From a virus: a stretch of 64,000 nucleotides of DNA. Positions 49,735 to 56,107 of this stretch are shown one piece after another. A model generated the notes under the pieces. It ran no database searches, was not told the origin of the DNA, and saw only the letters and a program-made list of their open reading frames with translations. The DNA is taken from positions 37,675 through 101,674 of IMG/VR virus record IMGVR_UViG_3300005613_000015, one strand, 5' to 3'. The position numbers were made by a program, and so were the translations under genes. Every line of letters starts with the position of its first letter. Position 1 is the first letter of the stretch.

Positions 49735-49819
49735 GCCTGGATGGTGGAATTGGTATACACATCAGACTTAAAATCTGACGCCGCGAGGCATACGGGTTCG
49801 ACTCCCGTTCTAGGCACCA
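49735..49819 (+). tRNA. tRNA-Leu (anticodon UAA)
   Basis: Class II tRNA with acceptor GCCTGGA/TCTAGGC, anticodon stem TCAGA/TCTGA with loop CTTAAAA (UAA), long variable arm, T arm with GGTTCGACTCC, and encoded CCA. Reads UUA. Confidence 0.92.
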
Positions 49820-49875
49820 AAACAACGCACTTCATAGAACATAATTAAACATAAAATAAAAACGGAGGGAAGGGA

Positions 49876-49904
49876 TTGATTGAAGCCCCTTCTTACGGTA
49901 TAAT
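49876..49904 (+). promoter_or_regulatory. Host-type promoter for the membrane nuclease gene
   Basis: -35 TTGATT (49876-49881), 17-base spacer and -10 TATAAT (49899-49904). The ATG at 49911 is six bases past the -10 box, so the mRNA should be leaderless. Confidence 0.7.
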
Positions 49905-49910
49905 ACTCAC

Positions 49911-51269
49911 ATGGAAGAAATCATCGAGCACCCGCTGTTTCTATTTCTATTACTAGGTTTCCCTTTTTGGGGGGGCATCGTTGCTATGATTGGAATTTGG
50001 TCCTTTGAGGGAGTATCCAGCATCTTTAAGGCAGTATACAACAAAGTATACAACAAAGTACGGGAAGATGTCTGGAAAGTACGGGAAGATATCTGGAAGG
50101 AAAAAGAAAGGGAGTATGAAAAAAAAGAAAGGGAGTATGAAAAAAAAGAAAGGGAGTATGAAAGAAGCTATCGAGAAAGATTACACCAACTGGAATCAAA
50201 ATATATTGGAAAAGGGGATTTTGAAAATCTAACTGACGGTAGTTGGAATTTCATAGTTAATGCCTTGAAGAAGGACGGGATTATTCAGCCCCCTTATAAG
50301 TTTCAACAATACTTGGACCGTTATGCTTGGACCCGAAAAAGGTTTATCGAAGCCTGCGATGAGAAGAAAAAGACCTTAGCCTTCACCGACTCTGAGTATC
50401 GAGCAGCATTTGAATCAATCGAGGAAGCAAAAAACACTCCCTTTCTTATTTCCGAGTATCATAAATCCCTAGAAAAAATTGATGGGAGTGATATTTCAAA
50501 GACCGTTAGTAAGTTCTTTGGTGGGTTTAGGAGTGAATTGAAAGAAGTTTCTCTTATTCGTGTTATTGATGGTGATACTTATGTATTTGATTTGGATGGG
50601 CACAGCATTAAGGTTCGTGGAATCGGCTTTGATTGTCCTGAACTAAATACTACTAATCACTCTTTTGTGGAGGCTTATGCTGAAGAAGCTACGGAATATG
50701 CTAGACAAATCCTATCTGATGCTAAAATCATGATTCGTATGGACAAACAAGCTCTAGACTTTGAAGACGGTCCCTTCGTCTTTGACCGATATGGAAGATT
50801 GCTTTGCCATATTTATGTTGATGGTAGCCTTCTTTCTGAGTCTTTGATTGGTGGGGGTCTTGCGAGAGTGGTTGGTAGTTTCCCTATCGAAAAAGATATC
50901 AAAAAATCTCTAAACAAGGCTCAGGTTGGAGCAAAATCAGAACGATTGAATTTGTGGTCGCTTCAATCTAACAACCCTGATAAACTGAATCCTATTGAGC
51001 TTGTGGATTCGCTTTCTAGCTCTAAAGAGGAAATGGGTATGTTGCTTCTGCGGGCTTTTCTTTCCTCGGTTGTCATGTCTAAAAATAGTAACATTATACA
51101 CGCCCCTGGCTGTACCTTTTCTGATAGAATTCTAGACCAAAATAAGCTCTCGGATGCAGAGGTGATTCAAATAATTAAAGACGTTTCTAATGCCCGAGCA
51201 TGTAAGAAGTGTGGGGGTGATGAAGTAGTTCAGGAAATGATTAACGAGGAACTTCAAGACCTAGAATAA
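49911..51269 (+). CDS. Membrane-anchored staphylococcal-nuclease-like protein
   Basis: The 452-residue protein has an N-terminal membrane helix (about 8-32), a coiled-coil stalk made of heptad repeats (about 42-90), a linker, and a thermonuclease domain (about 212-325) with the catalytic set intact: V-I-D-G-D-T (Asp220), R-G-I-G-F-D-C-P-E (Arg236, Asp241, Glu244) and D-R-Y-G-R (Arg293/Arg296). A C-terminal H-A-P-G-C...C-K-K-C segment (about 398-433) looks like a small metal site. Strong host-type promoter, leaderless start. A nuclease tethered to the membrane could act on incoming or host DNA. Confidence 0.75.
   Translation: MEEIIEHPLFLFLLLGFPFWGGIVAMIGIWSFEGVSSIFKAVYNKVYNKVREDVWKVREDIWKEKEREYEKKEREYEKKEREYERSYRERLHQLESKYIGKGDFENLTDGSWNFIVNALKKDGIIQPPYKFQQYLDRYAWTRKRFIEACDEKKKTLAFTDSEYRAAFESIEEAKNTPFLISEYHKSLEKIDGSDISKTVSKFFGGFRSELKEVSLIRVIDGDTYVFDLDGHSIKVRGIGFDCPELNTTNHSFVEAYAEEATEYARQILSDAKIMIRMDKQALDFEDGPFVFDRYGRLLCHIYVDGSLLSESLIGGGLARVVGSFPIEKDIKKSLNKAQVGAKSERLNLWSLQSNNPDKLNPIELVDSLSSSKEEMGMLLLRAFLSSVVMSKNSNIIHAPGCTFSDRILDQNKLSDAEVIQIIKDVSNARACKKCGGDEVVQEMINEELQDLE
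50055..50165 (+). repeat. 21-bp tandem repeats encoding coiled-coil heptads
   Basis: Two near-identical 21-bp units (50055-50096, K-V-R-E-D-V/I-W) are followed by three units of another 21-bp repeat (50103-50165, K-E-R-E-Y-E-K). Each unit is one heptad, so copy changes would lengthen the stalk in frame. Confidence 0.85.
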
Positions 51270-51294
51270 TACGGCTGAGAGAAGGAGTATATCA

Positions 51295-51939
51295 ATGACT
51301 GAATCTAAAGTAGAACTTTTAAACTATACCCCACAAGGAGACCTACTTGTTGTAAATGCAGCAAGATGTTCATTCGATAAACAGCATGATACATTCGATG
51401 AAGAAAAAGATACTCGCCTTATCAACTATCTGGCAAGAGAGAAGCACCTTCTCCCGTTTCGCCATCCTTCTGCTACTCTACGAATTTATGCTCCTATTTT
51501 CGTATTCCGTCAGCTCGGTAAGCACCAAGTAGGCTTTTCGTGGAGCGAGGTGAGTCGTAGATACATTTCTTCTGAACCTGAGTTCTGGGTTCCCAAAGAA
51601 GTTCGTAAAAAAGCAGACAATGTAAAGCAAGGTTCATCTGAGGAAACACTTCCTAATTCTTGGATTGTAGACTTTCAACAACAAAATAAATCATGTCTTC
51701 ATACCTACAATACTCTTCTTAGGGCTGGGGCATCACCAGAGCAAGCCCGTGCTGTTCTGCCACAATCCATGTATACGACCTGTGTGGTTACAGGAACGCT
51801 TCTGGGATGGCACCACCTCTATACTCAGAGGACGGAAGAACACACGCAGAGAGAGACGCAGGAGTACGCTCAGGAGATAGGGGATGTGATGTCTGAACTA
51901 TTTCCTAGAAGTTGGAAGGCTTTAAATGAAAATATTTAG
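51295..51939 (+). CDS. thyX: Flavin-dependent thymidylate synthase ThyX
   Basis: The 214-residue protein has the ThyX fold signature F-R-Q-L-G-K-H-Q-V-G-F-S-W-S-E-V-S-R-R-Y. The textbook R-H-R-x7-S is here K-H-Q with the later Ser and R-R-Y kept, a variant I associate with phage and viral ThyX. A-R-A-V-L-P and W-H-H-L segments follow. It makes dTMP from dUMP, downstream of dUTPase and dCMP deaminase. GGAG ribosome-binding site. Overlaps the next gene by 14 bases. Confidence 0.88.
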   Translation: MTESKVELLNYTPQGDLLVVNAARCSFDKQHDTFDEEKDTRLINYLAREKHLLPFRHPSATLRIYAPIFVFRQLGKHQVGFSWSEVSRRYISSEPEFWVPKEVRKKADNVKQGSSEETLPNSWIVDFQQQNKSCLHTYNTLLRAGASPEQARAVLPQSMYTTCVVTGTLLGWHHLYTQRTEEHTQRETQEYAQEIGDVMSELFPRSWKALNENI

Positions 51940-52123
51940 ATTCTGTAAAGCAGTTATCAAATGGGCGTTGTCTGGCTTTAAGTTATCAAACCTGCATGAT
52001 AAGAGGATGGAGACTTGTTTTATCTGTACCCACTATAACAAAGGTAGGTGTGATATTTGTGGATGTGTATTACGAGCCAAGACGAGGATGTTTACTGAGG
52101 AATGCCCAATAAAGAAATGGTAA
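51926..52123 (+). CDS. Small zinc-binding protein
   Basis: The 65-residue protein has an N-terminal hydrophobic/basic segment and a C-terminal metal site: C-F-I-C...C-D-I-C-G-C...E-E-C-P followed by K-K-W, a pattern common in small phage zinc proteins. It overlaps thyX by 14 bases. Function unknown. Confidence 0.6.
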   Translation: MKIFRFCKAVIKWALSGFKLSNLHDKRMETCFICTHYNKGRCDICGCVLRAKTRMFTEECPIKKW

Positions 52124-52126
52124 AAG

Positions 52127-52266
52127 GCAGTATCCTTTTGAGACTGCCGAATGGCTGAGATTGAACAAGGGAAGAGATTGGTAAGGGATTGAGGTTCGAT
52201 TCCTCTTTAGTATGGTACATGAACAGGCGACGGCCACCCGAAGGTTCGAGTCCTTCCTCTTCCACC
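52127..52266 (+). other. tRNA-derived debris (degenerate tRNA sequences)
   Basis: Several tRNA-like pieces can be read but no complete cloverleaf: a D-arm-like ATGGCTGAG (about 52150), a T-arm GAGG-TTCGATT-CCTC (52191-52205), and a tRNA-Ser-like 3' end with GAAGG-TTCGAGT-CCTTC and acceptor strand CTCTTCC (52257-52263) matching GGAAGAG at 52170-52176. The acceptor match and missing middle suggest a rearranged or decayed Ser-type tRNA. Confidence 0.45.
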
Positions 52267-52273
52267 TTACAAC

Positions 52274-52297
52274 GCACCCATAGCTCAATTGGATAGA
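52274..52297 (+). pseudogene. 5' half of an interrupted tRNA gene
   Basis: GCACCCA-TA-GCTC-AATTGGATA-GA is the acceptor strand and D arm of a tRNA, closely like the tRNA-Ile upstream. It breaks off after the first bases of the second D-stem strand. Its acceptor strand pairs with the strand at 52924-52930, 640 bases downstream. Confidence 0.7.
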
Positions 52298-52773
52298 TTT
52301 AGTATTCCATTATCAAACTCCCAATGGCAGTTTCTACATAATTGAATAACATTGTCTGGATGATTTACTTCTTCCAATAGAGCAGAGTCTGGGAACGACG
52401 AAACTGCTTTGATGTGGCAAAGTTCAACATGCTTATTATACCCACAGTTGGCGCAAGGTTTTGTTATAAGGTCTTTATTCCAACTACGACAAAAATTCCT
52501 TACATGAGAATGAACCCAAGAGGGGTGCTTCCCTTTTACTGATGTTTTTTCTCTGTATTCACCTAGAGTTTTCTTTTTAATCGCTGGTTGACAAGCATCA
52601 CACCAAGTTTTTCTAGTACTAATACCAACCCCACAAGTTCTACAAGAACCTTCTGGTTGACGATAGGAGTCTTTACCCCTTTGTTTGTTGGTATACTGTG
52701 CTGAACATGACCGAGAACAAAATTTTGGATTATCAGTTTTCTGGTTACAGTTTATACAAGTCTTATCTATCAT
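52285..52773 (-). CDS. HNH homing-endonuclease-like protein inserted in a tRNA gene
   Basis: The 162-residue protein has an N-terminal zinc-ribbon-rich half (C-x2-C pairs at about 6-9, 19-23, 44-47, 58-61) and an HNH nuclease domain: C-A-N-C (107-110), L-C-H (His120), H-P-D-N (Asn141), C-R-N-C-H (146-150). It is antisense to the surrounding tRNAs and its last codons lie within the 5' half of the broken tRNA. A mobile, site-specific endonuclease that invaded the tRNA array is the likely explanation. Confidence 0.8.
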   Translation of the reverse strand: MIDKTCINCNQKTDNPKFCSRSCSAQYTNKQRGKDSYRQPEGSCRTCGVGISTRKTWCDACQPAIKKKTLGEYREKTSVKGKHPSWVHSHVRNFCRSWNKDLITKPCANCGYNKHVELCHIKAVSSFPDSALLEEVNHPDNVIQLCRNCHWEFDNGILNLSN

Positions 52774-52780
52774 AATATAT

Positions 52781-52855
52781 GGGGGTATGGTGTAACAGAT
52801 AGCACATGACTCTTCTAAAGTCAGAGTGAGGGTGCAATTCCTTCTACCCCTACCA
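52781..52855 (+). tRNA. tRNA-Arg (anticodon UCU)
   Basis: Acceptor GGGGGTA/TACCCCT, D arm GTGT/GCAC, anticodon stem TGACT/AGTCA with loop CTTCTAA (UCU), T arm GAGGG-TGCAATT-CCTTC, encoded CCA. Reads AGA. The T loop has G at position 55 instead of T. It begins just upstream of the HNH gene start. Confidence 0.85.
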
Positions 52856-52906
52856 TATATTTATATAGGTGAGTCGAACCTCTAACCTAATAAAAAAATA
52901 AAGCTT

Positions 52907-52934
52907 TCTGGTTCGAGTCCAGATGGGTGTACCA
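52907..52934 (+). pseudogene. 3' half of the interrupted tRNA gene
   Basis: T arm TCTGG-TTCGAGT-CCAGA, acceptor strand TGGGTGT, discriminator A and CCA. It complements the 5' half at 52274. No anticodon arm can be found next to either half, so the gene is probably inactive unless the interval is removed as an intron. Confidence 0.7.
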
Positions 52935-52978
52935 TCTACATAATACACAGCCAGCAACCTTGGCAAGAAGGAGATAAA

Positions 52979-54442
52979 ATGCAACCAAATATTGAAATTA
53001 GTTTAACGGTAAGAGGAGGTATGGAGTCTAAAATCTCCGTTCCTCAGAATCTAAAATGGATTAACGAAGGACATCTTCGTTATATTGAGTATTGTGAAAA
53101 CCTTTTGGGGAGTCTTGTCCATGTGTTTATGATTAGGCACACTGGTTTTGATGCTACCGAAGTTATCGTCAATCTTTCTAATGGAGTCGTTGAAAATGGT
53201 ATTATATACTTTACTGACTACATGGTGAAAGTAGATGACCAGATGGAAAGGTATACTGGCCGTCATGTAATCCGACCCCGAGGAATGTTTGCTGACCGAT
53301 TTGTGGTTGGACCTGATGCAGAAAAGGTCCGCAACTACCAGCATATTCCCACTAAAAAAGAGCCTTCTTGGGCATCGAGCCAAGCCCATGACCTTATTGT
53401 ACAATATCGTGATAGGAGAGAAGATTCTTATGGTCCTTATAAGCCTTTTTGGAATAAGTTCCATTCCCTCTCGGATTCCCACGGAGGGGCTGGAGTCTCT
53501 CCTTACTCGAACTGGCTGGGTTCCCCTCTAGGATACCAAATTCGTGCTCTTGAATTCTATGGAGAGGTTTGTCGTTCTCCTCTAGCCTGCATGAATAGCC
53601 GAGGACAAACTCTTCGTCTGGATGAGCAATACTGGCTGGGAAGAACCCCTCAGCACGAACTTCCTCAATTCAATTACAGAGATGAATATGATGGTTGGTG
53701 TCCTTATGAGGAGTGGCTTCTTCGTTATGAGGCTCACGACTACACCCACCTCTGGAGAACAATTCGTGCTGCATCTGAACTAGCCCACTGGAACCCTTTT
53801 GCTAGAAAGTTCCTTCTTTGGGTTTGGAATGATTGTACGATGTGGTTACTTGGAAAGAAAGGAAATACTTCTACCAATTCTCTTTTCTGGTCACTAACGA
53901 AACTTGCAAGAACTACTGCCCCCAACCAAACCGCATCTTGGGGTGGTCGAGGACTATATCATGTAATTCGATGCTTCCTCACCGTGAAGCAGTATCTTTC
54001 AGTTCGTGAACAGAACTATTTCACAAACCAGTTCCAAAAGACTCTTCGGCATATTGCGAATGAGTATGGTGTGTGCCACGGAACTAAGTCTGCTGGTGCT
54101 TGGGGTCAGGCTGTTTGGGACCACTTCGGAGACACAGAGGTCGCTAGAGGATTTGAAACCCAACTGCTTGCTAGTGTGTATGAACCTCTAGGACTAATGG
54201 ACCTCCTAGACAAGTACAACACGACATTCCCAGAGGAAGTTCCTAACTGGTTTGAAGCAAATAATCCTGTAAACAATTACGGTGGAGAACTCTATCCTCC
54301 TTACCGTGCTCTTTATGTAAATCGAGTAAGTGGATATCCAAGTGCTGAAAAGCTGGTAGAGATGTCTGCTGGCAGAAATATTAACGGGTCTTCTCAAGAT
54401 TTAGACTGTCATATGAATACAGCATATCAAAATGAACTATGA
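52979..54442 (+). CDS. Unknown 487-residue protein, aromatic-rich
   Basis: A near-perfect ribosome-binding site (AAGGAGATAAA) precedes the ATG, so the gene is well translated. I do not recognise the family. The N-terminal 110 residues are beta-rich. Residues about 150-430 are helical and unusually rich in Trp, Tyr and His (many W/Y-containing helix starts such as Y-E-E-W and W-N-D-C-T-M-W), which recalls alpha/alpha-barrel carbohydrate enzymes, but no catalytic residues can be assigned. It follows the broken tRNA and precedes the dCMP deaminase gene. Confidence 0.5.
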   Translation: MQPNIEISLTVRGGMESKISVPQNLKWINEGHLRYIEYCENLLGSLVHVFMIRHTGFDATEVIVNLSNGVVENGIIYFTDYMVKVDDQMERYTGRHVIRPRGMFADRFVVGPDAEKVRNYQHIPTKKEPSWASSQAHDLIVQYRDRREDSYGPYKPFWNKFHSLSDSHGGAGVSPYSNWLGSPLGYQIRALEFYGEVCRSPLACMNSRGQTLRLDEQYWLGRTPQHELPQFNYRDEYDGWCPYEEWLLRYEAHDYTHLWRTIRAASELAHWNPFARKFLLWVWNDCTMWLLGKKGNTSTNSLFWSLTKLARTTAPNQTASWGGRGLYHVIRCFLTVKQYLSVREQNYFTNQFQKTLRHIANEYGVCHGTKSAGAWGQAVWDHFGDTEVARGFETQLLASVYEPLGLMDLLDKYNTTFPEEVPNWFEANNPVNNYGGELYPPYRALYVNRVSGYPSAEKLVEMSAGRNINGSSQDLDCHMNTAYQNEL

Positions 54443-54447
54443 GGCTC

Positions 54448-54453
54448 TATAAT
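54448..54453 (+). promoter_or_regulatory. -10 box giving leaderless dCMP deaminase mRNA
   Basis: TATAAT lies five bases before the ATG at 54459. No -35 box or ribosome-binding site seen. Confidence 0.5.
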
Positions 54454-54458
54454 AAAAT

Positions 54459-54902
54459 ATGGCAAACCAAGAAAGACTAGACGAGACTTACATGGCGATG
54501 GCTGAGAAGCTTTCCGAGCTTTCTCACGCAGAACGAGCAAAAGTAGGTGCTTTGATTGTAAAGGACACTCATATTATTGCAGAGGGCTATAATGGAACCC
54601 CAGCAAGGTTCCCAAACAGATGTGAGGATTATGATTTCTTGGGATACTATCGTACGAAACCAGAAGTGCTTCATGCGGAGTCTAATGCTATTGCTAAAAT
54701 CGCTAAGTCTACAAATAGTTCTCTTGGTGCCACTTTGTATACTACTTTGGCTCCTTGCGTAGAGTGTTCTAAGTTAATCATTCAGGCAGGAATTTTCAGA
54801 GTAGTTTACAAAAATACTTACCACAGTACTGGAATAGCTTTGCTAAAAAAAGCAGGTATTCAAGTTGATTTCCTTACTAGAGAATCTAAGGGGCCAGCAT
54901 AG
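54459..54902 (+). CDS. dCMP deaminase
   Basis: The 147-residue protein has zinc motifs H-A-E (72-74) and P-C-V-E-C (99-103) plus the N-terminal A-x-V-G-A-L-I-V segment and G-Y-N-G-T-P of deoxycytidylate deaminases. It makes dUMP for ThyX. Its last codons form the start of the tRNA-Thr gene, an overlap of 10 bases. Confidence 0.9.
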   Translation: MANQERLDETYMAMAEKLSELSHAERAKVGALIVKDTHIIAEGYNGTPARFPNRCEDYDFLGYYRTKPEVLHAESNAIAKIAKSTNSSLGATLYTTLAPCVECSKLIIQAGIFRVVYKNTYHSTGIALLKKAGIQVDFLTRESKGPA

Positions 54903-54968
54903 CTCAATTGGCAGAGCAATTGACCTGTAATCAATAGGTTTTCGGTTCGAGTCCGAATGCTGGCTCCA
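54893..54968 (+). tRNA. tRNA-Thr (anticodon UGU) overlapping the deaminase gene
   Basis: Acceptor GCCAGCA/TGCTGGC, D arm GCTC/GAGC, anticodon stem ATTGA/TCAAT with loop CCTGTAA (UGU at 34-36), T arm TTCGG-TTCGAGT-CCGAA, discriminator T and encoded CCA. Position 33 reads C instead of the near-universal U. The 5' acceptor strand encodes the C-terminus of the deaminase. Reads ACA. Confidence 0.88.
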
Positions 54969-54976
54969 CTTTTACC

Positions 54977-54989
54977 CTACATAAAATAG
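54977..54989 (+). promoter_or_regulatory. Late-type motif copy
   Basis: CTACATAAAATAG, one base from the shared late-type pattern, lies 57 bases before the ATG at 55034 and directly after tRNA-Thr. Confidence 0.35.
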
Positions 54990-54990
54990 T

Positions 54991-55427
54991 AAAAGTCAAA
55001 AGAAGGTAGACCTCTTCTAACAAAAGTCAAAAGATGCCTCTCAAATCCGGTAAAGGTAAAAAGGCTGTATCAGCCAATATCAGCAAGCTAAGTGATGAGG
55101 GATATCCTCACAAACAAGCTATTGCTATTGCTCTTGATAAGGCGGGTAAATCCCGCAAGAAGATGCGTAAGAAAGTCAAAGAGAGTTATGTAACTCAAGG
55201 AGCCAAACCTAGTGAGTTTGGTCGCACCTTTGATAACGCATGGAAACCGGATTTGAATGTAGGATTTAAGGTTCCTACAAAAGTCAAGAGCATGAATGAT
55301 GTTTCTGAAAAGTATAAACCAGTTTCAAATAAACCACGAATGCGAAAATCTAAAAAGAGATTTTCAAAAACATAAAGTGGTAAATGAGAAAAGCCAGTTG
55401 ATTTTTCACAAACATAAAGTCAAAAGA
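54991..55427 (+). repeat. Three dispersed copies of AAAGTCAAAAGA flanking a small gene
   Basis: AAAAGTCAAAAGA occurs at 54991-55003 and 55022-55034, and AAAGTCAAAAGA at 55416-55427, that is, twice before and once after the gene at 55034. Identical 12-13-mers in about 440 bases are unlikely by chance; an operator-like or RNA-level role is possible. Confidence 0.6.
55034..55375 (+). CDS. Small basic phage protein (S-x-N-I-x-K-L family)
   Basis: The 113-residue protein starts M-P-L-K-S-G-K-G-K-K-A-V-S-x-N-I and continues H-K-Q-A-I-A-I-A-L-x-K-A-G-K-S, a pattern common in small phage proteins of unknown function. The C-terminal half is strongly basic. The ATG sits within one of the AAAAGTCAAAAGA repeats. 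A nucleic-acid-associated role is likely. Confidence 0.6.
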   Translation: MPLKSGKGKKAVSANISKLSDEGYPHKQAIAIALDKAGKSRKKMRKKVKESYVTQGAKPSEFGRTFDNAWKPDLNVGFKVPTKVKSMNDVSEKYKPVSNKPRMRKSKKRFSKT

Positions 55428-55436
55428 CTGACCACT

Positions 55437-55450
55437 CTATTATAGTCCTG
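55437..55450 (+). promoter_or_regulatory. Repeated promoter-like element, copy 1
   Basis: CTATTATAGTCCTG precedes the gene at 55482 by 45 bases; an identical 14-mer occurs at 55902-55915. The TATTAT core matches the -10 box before gp32. Confidence 0.4.
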
Positions 55451-55481
55451 CAACGCCCAAAATGTTCCTGTAATCTCAAAA

Positions 55482-55901
55482 ATGGAAAAAAATAACTACA
55501 TCCTCAAAATCCGTATGGACGAAAAGGAGGTTGAGACATTTGCAAAGTTGACGCCCCTAATCAATCTTTCTATTAGTGAAATCGAAGCAAACATGGTTTC
55601 CAATCTTCTTGGTTATCAAACTGCAAGAGAGTTAGTTCTTCGTGGGTTTAAGAAGAATCCGTATCTACAAAATGCTTTTATTGCTCTTTCCTTTTTGTAT
55701 ATCACAAGAGAGGATAAAGAGACATTTGAAGATTTCTGGAGTAGAATCGTTTTTACAGATAAAGATGTTGAGCGCAGAGTGAAAAAGATTTTCAACATTA
55801 GCATAGATGAGGTAGAAGGATTGAGTAAACTTCAACTCGAACTAATGTGGATGTTGGAGACAGAAAAGGACGAATGGGACGATACCGTGAGTGGTAAGTA
55901 G
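55482..55901 (+). CDS. Hypothetical helical protein
   Basis: The 139-residue protein is helical and acidic, with Met/Leu/Glu-rich helices and no recognised motif. It is flanked on both sides by the CTATTATAGTCCTG element, which suggests a separately regulated unit just upstream of the AAA/vWA cassette. Confidence 0.45.
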   Translation: MEKNNYILKIRMDEKEVETFAKLTPLINLSISEIEANMVSNLLGYQTARELVLRGFKKNPYLQNAFIALSFLYITREDKETFEDFWSRIVFTDKDVERRVKKIFNISIDEVEGLSKLQLELMWMLETEKDEWDDTVSGK

Positions 55902-55915
55902 CTATTATAGTCCTG
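55902..55915 (+). promoter_or_regulatory. Repeated promoter-like element, copy 2
   Basis: The same 14-mer CTATTATAGTCCTG as at 55437, straight after the stop of the preceding gene. The 190 bases that follow before the AAA gene hold no ORF. Confidence 0.4.
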
Positions 55916-56019
55916 TACGACCATAATACTACCGACGAGCCGCGCCTCAACGCTAAACCCATGTAGGACAAGGACTTACGACAACTTGTAAAAATCGCTG
56001 GAAAACCGCTTCTAGGGTC

Positions 56020-56048
56020 TTGACCTGGGGGCGGTTCTGTGGTATAAT
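56020..56048 (+). promoter_or_regulatory. Host-type promoter for the AAA/vWA cassette
   Basis: -35 TTGACC (56020-56025), 17-base spacer, -10 TATAAT (56043-56048). The leader opens with a small hairpin closed by a TTCG loop and has GGAGG 9-13 bases before the ATG. Confidence 0.75.
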
Positions 56049-56107
56049 ACGGCTTCCCTTCGGGGGATTCTACTTCTTCCCTGTTCCCTGCGCTGGAGGC
56101 GCGACCT

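Noticed and set aside
52070-52288. Short antisense ORFs over the tRNA-like region
   Set aside because: They are typical spurious translations of antisense tRNA sequence and have no start signal.
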